A program made the translations under genes and the position numbers. Below the pieces are notes generated by a model. It searched no databases and was not told the origin of the DNA. It saw only the letters and a program-made list of their open reading frames with translations. 64,000 bases of DNA from Nelumbo lutea (taxonomy: Eukaryota > Streptophyta > Magnoliopsida > Proteales > Nelumbonaceae): the NCBI GenBank assembly GCA_022828595.1, contig JAKGHH010000002.1, positions 44,114,222 to 44,178,221 of the forward strand, written 5' to 3'. Shown here piece after piece: positions 45,101 to 57,100 of this stretch. Each line of letters opens with the position of its first letter. The first letter of the stretch is position 1.

Positions 45101-48100
45101 CTTTAGGGTTTTGAGAGAAAACCCTAAAATTCAAAACTGTTATTTGTTTCATATCAGAATTTGAACTGGTTTCATTCAGAATTCTGTTTTCTGTGTTCTT
45201 TGGAAGACCTAGGCCGGTTGTTATCAGTTGTTTGAGTGTTGTTTCTCCTATTACAGTAATTAAAAAAGGGTTTTTTATTAATTCTTGATCAAGAATGGAG
45301 TTCAAGAGTCAAGGGAAAGGTGTTTCTGGGACTGGCAATTCTGGTAACATGTCTAAAAATACCTTTCAGATTACAACAGTTAAGTTTGATGGATCAAACT
45401 ACCTAGAATGGGCTCAATCGGCCATGATGGCCATTGGGGGTAGGGGAAAACTGAGCTACTTGTTGAGAGATGTGAAAGAACCAACTAAGGAAGACCAAAC
45501 CTATACCAAATGGGTTCAAGAGAACTATTTGGTTATGACATGGCTGTGCAACTCTAAGCAGCCACATATCAGCCGGAACTATTTGTGGGCGAAAACAGCT
45601 AAGGAAAATCTGGGATGTCATGAAAGAGTCCTACTCCCAACCGCTTAATGTTGCTAGGGCTTATGAACTGAAATGTGAGGTTAACAACCTTAAGCAAGGA
45701 GAGAAACCAGTCTCGGTTTACTTCTCTACACTGAAATCTTTGAGGCATGAAATTGACCACCTAGAAACACTTGAGTTGGAAAGCCAGAAGGATGCACAGA
45801 CTCATAGAAAGCAAGTTGAGATTAATAGGGTTTTTGAGTTCCTAGTTGGTCTGAATCCTGAGTATGATATTGTAAAACAACAACTATTGACAAGAGACAG
45901 TGTGACCCTATCACAAGTCTACTCCTTAGTGCATAGTGAAGAGACTAGGAGAAAGGTTATGATGCAGCATTAGCCCTTCCCACCAACCTTGGCAGCAGTC
46001 AAACCTTAGTCTGGGGGTGATACGGAGAGGGATATAAAGAAGGAAGACAAGCAGGATCCAGTAATGTGAACATTGCAAGAAACCCAAGCATACTAAAGAC
46101 ACCAATTGGAAGTTATACCCACATTTAGTCCCAATAAAACTCATGAACAAAAGGGGTAATGCTAATATGGCTGTTAATACTGATTGTACCTCCTCACCGG
46201 GCACAAAAGGCACACCTCTGACACCCTAGTTGTTGTCCGGGCTGCCCTGACTCGGTTGGAAAAGGAAGTTGGCAACTCGGCTCAATCATCTCAGCCGCCA
46301 TCAGCTCCCACATCAGCTTTTGCTCATTCAGGTACTCAGGCCTCAGCTTATCATGCTTCAGCTCCAGGTAACATTGAACATTGTTGGGTAATATACTCAG
46401 GTAAATCTGACCATATGACTGGCTTGCCATCACTGTTCACTACCTATCACTTATCTTCTAGCAGAGATAAAGTGTCCATTGTTGATGGTTCCCTTGTTCC
46501 AATTTCTGGCAAGGGAGACATCAAGTTGTCTAATGCCATCTCCTTATCTTCAGTTCTGCATGTTCCTAAGCTTAATACTAATTTGCTTTCAGTCAGTAGC
46601 ATTACAAAACATCAGAATTGTTCAGTAACATTTTTCCCTAACTGATGTATTTTTCAGGACTTTGAGACAAGGAAGGTGATTGAGACTGGCTGTGAGACGA
46701 ATGGGATCTATCTACTTGGAGAGAGTTCACATTGGGAAGATAGTGAAGATAGGAAGTCTTTTGTTTCTCAGTCTTTTAGTCAGGTTATGCTTTGGCATAA
46801 TCGGTTGGGTCATTTATCTTTTTGGTCTTTAAAGAGTTTGTTTCCTGATTTATTTGAGTTTGTTCAGATGTCCAGTTTGAGATGTGAGAGTTGTGAGCTT
46901 GCAAAGCATTGTAGAACATCTATTTCATTGAGAAATAAAAGAAGTGATAATCCTTTTGATATTGTGCATACTGATGTTTGGGATCCTTACCACATCACTG
47001 TTATGGAGGGGTATAGATATTTCTTGTTGTTTGTTGATGATTATACCCGTTTTTCTTAGGTTTACCTTATGCGTTCTTGAGATGAGGTTCCTGCTTTGAC
47101 CCAGATCTTTTATCAGATGATTTTAACCCAATTTGGGATCAAAATCAAAATAATCAGATCCGATAATGCGAAAGAATACTTTACCAACCAATTAGCCTCT
47201 TATTTGCTTGACCATGGAATTATCCATCAAAGTACTAGTCCTCATACACCACAGCAAAATGGGGTTGCTGAGAGGAAGAATAGGCACATATTGGAGGTAG
47301 TCAGAAGCATCATATTTAACTCCAATGTGCCTATTCGTTTCTGGGGAGATGCTATTCTTACAGCAGTGTATCTCATTAACCGAGTTCCTTCACGGGTTCT
47401 TGACATGAAGCCCCCATTTACCCTAATAAAGACTTGTTTATTGTTCCCCTTAAAACCTTTGGTTGTACTTGCTTTGTTCAGATTCTTGGACCTCATCGTT
47501 CCAAATTTAATCCTAAGGCCTCCAAATGTATTTTTCTCGGTTATGCACAAACTCAAAAGGGATATTGCTGCTACAAACCCACTTCTGGGAGAAGATTTGT
47601 CTCTATGGATGCTACTTTCTTCGATGATGTACCCTATTATCCTAGGGTTTCTCCTCGGGGGGAGAGTAGTGAGTGTGGGATTAACTCATCAGAAGTTCCT
47701 TTACCTGTTCCATTGAGTGATGAGTGATGTAATGGGGAGGGGTGTCAGAGGTGTCAGGATTTGAGAGTCTATCACAGGCGGTAGAGACAGGTTGATTTCA
47801 GTCATCAACAATCCAGGCCAGCCCCAGTTCCTTCTGCAGATCCAGATCCAAGTACTACAGACCCTTTATCAAATTCAGGTTCCACTAAGATACCTTCCAC
47901 TGTTGAGCCTTTACCTCCTTTGGATGACCTTGACCTTCCCATTGTAGTCTGTAAAGGCAAATAGCGTTGCACCACATCCACAGCCCATTGCATTTCCCAG
48001 TTCTTGTCCTATGATCACCTGTCCCCCTCTTACAGATCCTTCCTCACATCTATTGTCGGTATTCCTATCCCCAGAACAATGTAGGAGGCATTGTCAGTTC

Positions 48101-51100
48101 CTGAGTGGAAAGATGCAATGAAGGTTGAAATGGATGCTCTTCTAAGGAATAATACTTGGGAGCTAGTTGACCAGCCTAAAGGGAAGAAATCGGTTGGATG
48201 TAGATGGGTATTTACTGTGAAACATAATGATGATGGTTCCATTGAAAGGTATAAAGCCCGGTTAGTTGCAAAGGGATTTACTCAGACTTGTGGTATAGAC
48301 TACTTGGAGACTTTTGCTCCAGTAGCAAAGATGACCACTATTAGGGTTTTATTGTCCCTTGCAACCATTTACTCTTGGCCCTTGTTCCAGATGGATGTTA
48401 AAAATGCCTTCCTCAATGGAGACTTGCAGGAGGAAGTCTACATGCAGTTGCCTCCTAGATTTTATGACGTAGAAACAAGAAAGAAGGTTTGCCAGTTGAA
48501 TAAAGCCTTGTATGGACTCAAACAGTCCCCTAGAGCTTGGCTTGATAGATTCAGACAAGCCCTTGACAAATTCGGCTATGTACAGGCCCAGTCAGATCAT
48601 ACATTGTTCATTAAGAGAGTGGACTCTTCCTTGGCCTTACTTGTTATATATGTGGATGATATTGTAGTGACAGGGAATGATAACAGTGAGATTTAGTCTC
48701 TCAAACAACTCCATCAAGAATTTGAGGTGAAAGATCTGGGAGAGTTACAATACTTCTTGGGTATTGAGGTAGCTAGATCTAAACATGGGATTTTTGTTTC
48801 TCAAAGAAAGTATGTTCTAGATTTGTTGGAAGAAACTGGAAAGTTAGGTGTTAAACTTGCAGATACACCTATTGAACAAAATCACAAGATCAGTGCAAAG
48901 GGTGGAGAGTCACTTGAAGATAAAGCTATGTTCCAACTATTAGTTGGAAAACTCCTCTATCTTTGTCAGTAAGTATATGCACTCTCCTAGGACTACTCAC
49001 TTACTTGCAGTTGAGAGGATATTAGCATCTTTGAAGAGGTGCCCAGGTAGAGGTATACTATTCAAGAATAATAATCACATGAAGGTAGAGGTTTATACAG
49101 GTGTTGATTGGGCTGGGAGTGTTGATTATAGAATGTCTACCTCTGGATATTGTGCTTTTGTAGGAGGTAACCTGGTCTCTTGGAGGAGTAAGAAGCAGAA
49201 TGTTGTTTCTTGTTCTAGTGCAGAAGCTGAATACAGGTCTATGGCTAATGGTGTGGCTGAAATCCTATGGTTGAAATCACTATTTGAGGAGTTGGGTATT
49301 GCTTATAAGAAGCCCTTAGTGTTGTATTGTGATAATCAGGCTGCTATTACTATAGCTCATAATCCGGTACAGCATGACAAAACTAAGCATATTGAAGTAG
49401 ACTGACATTTTGTCAGAGAAAGGTGGTTCCGTATATCACCTCCAGCATGCATCTTGCAAATCTTCTCACCAAGGCGGTTCCAAGGAAGAAGTTAGAGGTA
49501 GATCTATGCAAATTGGGAATGACAAATATCTATCCCCAACTTGAGGGGGAGTGTAGAGAACACTGATGTGGTCCCCATAGTGTTCGTATGGCAGCAATAT
49601 TTCTGTTAGATATGACAGTGTTAGTTGGTAGTTATTTCAGCTTTATTATTAGTTATTTCTTATTCTATTTGCCATGTAAGCAATAAGGGCAATTCAGCCC
49701 TTTTACAATTATATAAATACTAAGAGTGGGTCGGCAGAAATTATAACCTTCCCTCTCTTTTTCTGAAACTCTCTTCATGTACTTCTTCTCTTCCTCTCTT
49801 CTCTTCTTCTTCTCTTCAATTTTTCATCCTCTTTTTCTTTTAAATTCAAGACTGATTGTAGTCTAGATCGACTACTATCCTTCTAATGCATATAATATAT
49901 TATTATTATATAGATAGATAATATGTACAAGGCAAAAAGCAATTTAACAACAAGAACAACAATAAAATAATAACAACAAATACAAGTAACTTTTGTAACA
50001 TAATTTTATTACCTTAACAATTTGTTAGGAATGTTACTGTCTAATTTAAATAAGTCAAGGGGGTGTTTTGTATATTAGAGTAAGTAGGTAGCGGAGCAAC
50101 ATAGTGCATCTATTCTAAATTTACTAGAGGCACTTTGGTCCTTTTATTTTGTGATGTTACAATATAAAGGCATTTCTGGTTGTGGGAAGACTTGATTTTC
50201 TCTTTTCTTCTCTTCACCAGACCAAGTTCTCTTCTCTTTCTGTTCTTTCATTTTCTGTTTTATTAGATAAATAACAGATTGCAAATTATTTCTTCATACA
50301 AGCAGATCTAAGATCTAATTGGACCTGCAATCTGTTCTACTTCAACTGAAGCTGCAGATTTAGTTACTTTTTTCATCAATCAGAGTTCTGTTAACAGGGT
50401 AGGTTTCAACCAGTTTATGGCCACTTATTATGGTCAGCTAGAGTGTTCTGTTCTGGTTGATGCACTTTTATTTGGCTGTTCAAAGAGGAATAATTTCAGA
50501 GGTATGTGGTAGTGGCTTTCTCAGTGGGAACGAAGAAAAGAATGAAGAGTATTTTGTTGAAGCTAGATGCCAATGAAGATAGCTACATCACATTAGAATC
50601 AGAGATTGGTATGAGAAGAGTTAATTGTGTATATATGTCCTCCCCCAGATTCAGGTATAAGACAATTGTCAAACAAAAATACAATCATATTAACAAATTC
50701 CAACTGAGAAAACACACACAAATAAGGGGCAGGCATAAGACAATAGTCAAACAATAAAAACAAAGACACGGAGAAACATGTGAATATAAGAAAAGCAAGA
50801 TATAGATGAATTATAAAACCACATACCATGACATCAAATTGTTCAGGCTTCGAAACAAGTTGCATGCAGCAGTTATCCACAATTATCTCATTATACTTTA
50901 TTCCAGGATATTTTGTCGCAACCTCACGGCAAGATTCTAGGAAGAGACCATCTGCAAGCTTCATAATGTTCGCCTTGTGAACAGCTGTCACTTTCTTCCG
51001 GTCATTAAGATAGGCATACTCAAAAGCATATTTTGCAATGCGCTCTGAACAGAATTTTGTTATCACCTAAGAGGAATGTTGTACAAGGGAAAAAAAATCT

Positions 51101-54100
51101 TCCATGAGGCAATTCTGAAGAAACATTTCCATGAACATTCAATAAAATTTTGAAAAAAAAATAGAGAAAAGGTCAGGCAAAAGAAGATAAAAGAAGAAAA
51201 AAAGTTATTCAAAGTGATATCAATTCTTGCCAATGGCATTCAACATTCTATAGACCAAAATGCCCTTGTTATGATCTGTTGGGTGTCTGCCCAATACAAC
51301 TGCCTCTTCAAGGTGGTGCAGACTCCCAACAAGTTCCTTCTAACCACATCACTTATATAGTAATTCTTACATTGACAAACAACTTGGATTCAGTCAGGCA
51401 AAAGAAGATAAAAGAAAAAAAAAAAGTTATTCAAAGTGATATCAAATCTTGCCAATGGCATTCAAACGTTCTATAGACCAAAATGCCCTTGTTATGATCT
51501 GTCGGGTGTCTGCCCAATACAACTGCCTCTTTGAGGTGGTGCAGCCTCCTAACAAGTTCCTTCCAACCACATCACTTGTATAGTAATTCTTACATTGACA
51601 AACAACTTGGATTTACAGTTTAGATTCATAACTAATTCTTTGACAAGTTGGCAAGTTGTTGAACTCCCTGCACCACCCATTCCGCTACTCTGGTTGGGCT
51701 CAGCTGCGCTCCTAAAAACTCCCCAGCCCTCAAGAGCATCCTTGTCCTCGAGGATTAAATTGGGATACATCTAATGGAGGGCAAAGCAAGACTCCCAACT
51801 GGCATCCTCAGCAAGTAAGCTTGTCCATGTGAAGGATTCATTTACCAGTCAACCCATCTATAGTCCAGGACCCATTGTGACTGAGCTGAAGTTCAACACC
51901 ATCATTGAACATAAGAAGTGACATGTTGACACCTATGTGCTTCTTCAAAAGAGGCATGTGAAAAACAGGATGAAGCTTGGAGCTCGAAGGAAGCTAAGAT
52001 CACAAGATGGTAAGCCACCATGCCCACCCGTTCAATCACTAAGGAGGGTAATGTAGGAGCTGAAGAATCAAATTTGGAATTTTCTGAAATTTTCTGTATT
52101 TCTGTATATTTGGACAGTATGGGTATTTTCGTCATTTTGACCAGTCCCTCTCTCTCTTATTTCTGTTTTTTGATAGTATGTTCCAGCCCTACTGCATCAG
52201 TTTTCATATCAGAGCTAATGTTTAGCCGCCATGTTCTTACAAAGTGATTGATTCTATAGGCCTGGGATATCATTTAAACAATGTCAGTCTAGAATCAATG
52301 ATGACAGGGTTTTTGAACCATATAAAAGGTCTATGGTTGATTTACTTGAGAAATTGGTGGAACAAAGTAGATCTAGTAATGTCGGCTATAGGAGTAAGGT
52401 TTTCAAGAATGTTAGAAGAGAAAGGGAAGTGCCTAATTTCAAGGGAGATGAAGATCGGCAAACATTCTTTGATTGGATTGATATACTAGAAGAATATTTC
52501 GATTGGCATGATATGCCTAAAAAACACAGATTTAGATTTGCACACATGAAGCTCGCAGGTATTGCTAAAGTATGGTGGAGAAATCTTGAACAATAACTAG
52601 AAAATAGAGGTGAATATTACCACATGGGTAGAGATGAAGAGGTATTTACAAGAAAAGTAACATTCCACAATACTTCCATGATGATCTATATGTGGAGTTG
52701 ACTAATCTCAAGCAAAGTATGCTATCTATAGTTCAATATATGCATAAGTTTGATGAATTATATATTAGATGTGACATCATAGAAAGTGAAAGGCACAAAT
52801 CAATTCGTTTCATGAATGGACTAGGGGATGATATCAAGAATGAATTGTCTACAATTCAGATTTATGACTTAGATTATGCCCTTGAATTGGCACTGCTTTT
52901 GTAGACTCTGTTGTCTTCTCATCCTCCTCGGTTGGTATCGAAGCCAATAGATCCAACATTCCTTTAAACCCTTGAGTTAATGATCCAAGGTTACCCTAAA
53001 TTTTGAGCCTTTTGGTCCATATTTCTTCTATAACCTTTTATGTCATTAGATCGTAAGATTAGAATTTAAACTTGTGAACATTAAAAATATCTTATGTATA
53101 GATACCACCTAGAACCTTTGGCTAGAACCCTAAGATTGCAACCTCTTCGGAGATTTCGCTTGGCTAGAACCCAAGTTGGATAGACTAGACATCTACCAAT
53201 TCCACCAAGACTAGAACCCTTGAACCGAGGTCAAAGTCATGTTAGGCCGAGCAGAGTTAATGAAAGGCCGTTAAAGTTGACTAACTGTTGAAGGTGAAGT
53301 GGAAAGAAAAGATGAGGAGATTGTTTAGGTCAGCATCTAATCCAGAACATAGTCCTGAAGAATGCAGCACCAATTCTTCCCTTACTAAGTCCATGTCCAA
53401 AAAATATGGAAGAAATAAATTATAGTAACATAGAGAAATCCCTTCAGAATTGGACCATACCCAAGATAGCACCATCTAAGATCTACAAAAGGGGAGTTTT
53501 TAGTCTAAAAACAGACTTTAACATTAGAACTGTAGAAAGAACGATAGCACTAGGAAATGAATCAGAAGACTTTCACCTTATAAACCAAAGAACTATAGAA
53601 GCCTATAAGAAAAAGGTCGAGTGTCATTTCATCAATTTTGGCCTAGTACAAGTAGCCATCAAACCCTTGACCCGATTAGGTCTTCCAATAGCTGCTTTAG
53701 CATGTCTAAGAGATTCCAGGCATAATAAATTTAGTGATTCCTTAATAGGAGTAATTGAAGGTAACCTTAGTCAAGGGCCCATATACTTTAATGCGTTCCC
53801 TAATTTTACAGTGTCTCTAACAGACCCAGGGATCCACGAAGCCTTAACCTTGAGACTGCAAACCCAAGGTTTCGAAATGAAACTAGGGTTAGAAAATGTA
53901 GCGTTAGTCTACAAGGTCTATTTCAACACCATGAATACCATATGTCCTAATACTAGGATAACCGGAACAAGGGGAATGATGATTCCGTTCCAAACCAATG
54001 CCAGGAAAAATGTCACAATTTCTAGGCAAATCATATGAAAAAACGTGAAGTTGTCGGATAGTTGGTTGATAGCTAATGCTGAGCCTCCCAGACCCATGGA

Positions 54101-57100
54101 GTCCACTAAACTAGCTTTGGTGAACAAGATGGATCTATATAACTAAGGTTCAAGAGAGCCTCTACTTCATCCCCCATACACTAAACACATTGAAGGTAAG
54201 ATATTATTCTAGAAGGTCGGTGGATTTGTCAAAACCATCTCATCCCCCTCCAGGTATAATATATGCTACATATGAAACACCAACAGTTAATATGCCACCT
54301 TCGGTTTATCATACAACCCAAAACCAAGTCCTTTCTGTATGATCTTATGAACCAACAGAAGCCAATTTTGAAATAAACGTCCTAGAAATTGAAGAATTTC
54401 ATATAGATAAAGACCTTATTAGGTTAAATTTCAATTCTCAACCAATAAGAAAGAAATGCTTTCTTTGAAAAATTCTGTAAATCTGAGAGAGATTGTACTA
54501 GAGAACTCTGGTACAAAGATATGTTAGAAGCTAAGGAAAATATTCCTTTCTGGGATTGGTTTGCACAACAAAAACCGTTTAAAAATATAAAATCCCCAGA
54601 AGAAGAATTAGATTTATGTATCACAAATAAACTTTCTAAAGCATGGAAGATTGTTGTAGAATCAATACATCCTCCTTAGCTAGCCCAATAAAGAATTCTG
54701 CTATAATCAAACATATGCTATAATACCAGAACATTGTTCTCAAATAATATAACAAAATAACTATACAAACATATGCCTGAATATTTTAAGCAAACAAACA
54801 AGCCGAATTGAAACCTTGTTAAGTTCCCTAGAAATTTCTAATCAAAGAACAGCAATAATTAAAAAAGAAAAGCCAATGGGAGTGGTGAGAAAATTTCCTC
54901 ACGACATGAGAATTAAAAGAACTATGTTAGACCTGTCCAAAATGAACTACAAGGATGTAGTAGCTAAAATGATTTCATTCCAAAGTTCCAACTAGGAAAA
55001 TGGAGAGTCCTCAAAGATATCATTTAAAAAATTAAAAGAAGAAGAAAAGATATTTGATTCTCATTCTATAGACTTACTAAGTGAGGAATCAGAAATTGGA
55101 AAATCTAATACACCCTCAATAGTGCTAAATAAGCTCTCATATAAGAGTAAAAAGCCTTATTACCCTAGGCATGCCCCAGTAGACTTACTGTTTGAAGAAC
55201 CCAAGAGGCCTCAAGTAAGTTATGATGAAAATACATTCTACCGATGGAATCTATATGGTTTGTCTGAATATCAAATTCATGAATTAATCCATCATATGAC
55301 ACTATATGCTAGTGCCAGCAAATTGGCTAGAAATGAGAAAAAGATAATTGCCACCGTGATGACTGAATGTTTTACAGGACAACTCAAAGGCTGGTGGGAC
55401 AATTATCTTGTCCAAGAAGAAAGATGTTTCATCCTTAATTGGTAAAAAGAGAAGAGATGAAGATGGAGAAGTGGTCTTAAGTCAAGGCCAAACAATTCAA
55501 GACGTGGTCACTACCTTAGTCCTACAGGATAAGTGTATGGAAAGGAATCATGAGATTTAATCAAGACTTCAGAAGTTTAGTCAAGTTAAAAGTGGGGGAA
55601 GGGCTTAGGACAAGGTTTTGGAAAGATGAGTTGCTTGGAGTGAGATAATTACGTGAGGTGTGCCCCAAAATTTACAAGTTGACAGATCAACAAGTATCTA
55701 TTGAGCAATGTTATGAGTGGAGAGGGGAGCAAGTGTTTGGAACCTGAAGTTCAGAAGACCTTTATTGGACCAAGAAGTGGATCAAGTGTATTCTGTTATT
55801 GGTAAAGTTAGAAGATACAAATATATCCAGAGCTACAGTAGATGGATTATGGTGGAAATAATGCAGAGAAGGCAGATTTTAAATTAAATATTTTTACAAA
55901 GCTTTACTGAGAGATGGTAGGGATCCAGACAAGATAAAAGGAGTGTGGGGTAACCTAGTGCCCCCAAGGGTAGAAGCTTTTGCTTGACTGGTGGCGCATG
56001 ACAGTATCCTAACCTCGGATCACTTTAAATCCAGAGGCTTACAATTAGCAAAACTGTTGTTATGTGTGCAACCAGGAGGAAGAAACGGTTCTTCATTTAT
56101 TCTTCTCATGCAGTGTGGCAAATTTTATTTGGAAGTTCTTCTCCTACCTGTTTGAAGAGAATGAATCTCATCCTTTGGTTCCAGCAGAGATTTTCTCCAA
56201 ATGGCCGAAAATCAAAGGAAGAAAGCTAAAGTCCTATGGAGTCATATCCCATTCGCAATATGATAGAAGGATTTTCGAGGACAAAGAAAAAGCATTGAAT
56301 ATTTGATAGCAGGTGTGGGCAATCTGATTGTAGCTTGGGCTCTCAGTCTTCCAGAGTTTGACCAAGTGAATAAGTCTGATCTGTTAGGGAATTTCTGGGG
56401 TACTCTGGAGTTGAATCTTTGTAACTTTGATTCTTTCACAGTTTGACCTGATCTGTATTTGGTTTATCAACTTGACAACCACTGCCTTTTTTCAGTTTAA
56501 TGAAATTTCCTTTTTATACATGTATATATGTCGTGTCTGGGTTAACCCTGGTTGAACATCTGACCTGTGAACCTCTCCTTTTTCCAGCTCTATGCCCAGT
56601 CCAGTTCTCTGAGCATTGGTAGGCAATGGAAATTATTTTATCCTTTACTTTGTTACAGTTAGCTTGAAATACCAGTTTTCTCTAAACTACAGCAATCAAG
56701 TGATCAAAGATGGTTCACAATTATCCTATAAGTCAAATTGACAAGCTTCTACATTCTTCTTTTTCATAATAGATCATATAATCAATCATGAATCAAACAA
56801 AAGGACCAATCTAAATTCACAATTCTTCCAATAATCATATAGTTTCAAAATGCATTAACCAACCAATAGAGGGTCCTGAATCCTGATAGCCAACTCTAAA
56901 TGTAATCAGTTCTAAGTGCATTAAAAAGATATCATCAATAAAAGGTGAGCTTACTACTACAAGATTAACAGGCAAGACAGAAAAGGGAAAACATATAGTG
57001 GAAAGAAAAATATATAAGAGAAGGTTAGCTAAACAAATGTATAGAAAAATGATCAACAAGATTACCTTGAGGCTCTCGACCACACCAGGAACGACCTCAT

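Larger units (their letters stand above)
44489..49875 (+). mobile_element. Ty1/copia retrotransposon with both LTRs, in IDH intron 2
   Basis: LTRs at 44489-44824 and 49552-49875 differ by only a handful of substitutions plus short indels. The PBS 'tggtatcagagcc' (44826-44838) matches initiator tRNA-Met. The polypurine tract is 'cttgagggggag' before 49552. The order gag, protease, integrase, RT, RNase H is the copia order. 'tatc' occurs immediately outside both LTRs (44485-44488, 49876-49879), a likely 4-5 bp TSD. Frameshifts and stops in every region mean it cannot make its own proteins. It is antisense to IDH and spliced out with the intron. Confidence 0.93.
52930..55560 (+). mobile_element. 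Endogenous caulimovirid (pararetrovirus) fragment in IDH intron 1
   Basis: A primer-site-like 'tggtatcgaagcc' (52933-52945), one base off the tRNA-Met site used by Caulimoviridae, is followed by a leader of about 460 bp, a movement-protein-like frame and a coat-region-like frame in the viral order. Stops and frameshifts occur throughout, and the protease, RT and RNase H part is absent. The fragment ends where a LINE begins near 55560. It is an old, non-functional copy. Confidence 0.7.
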
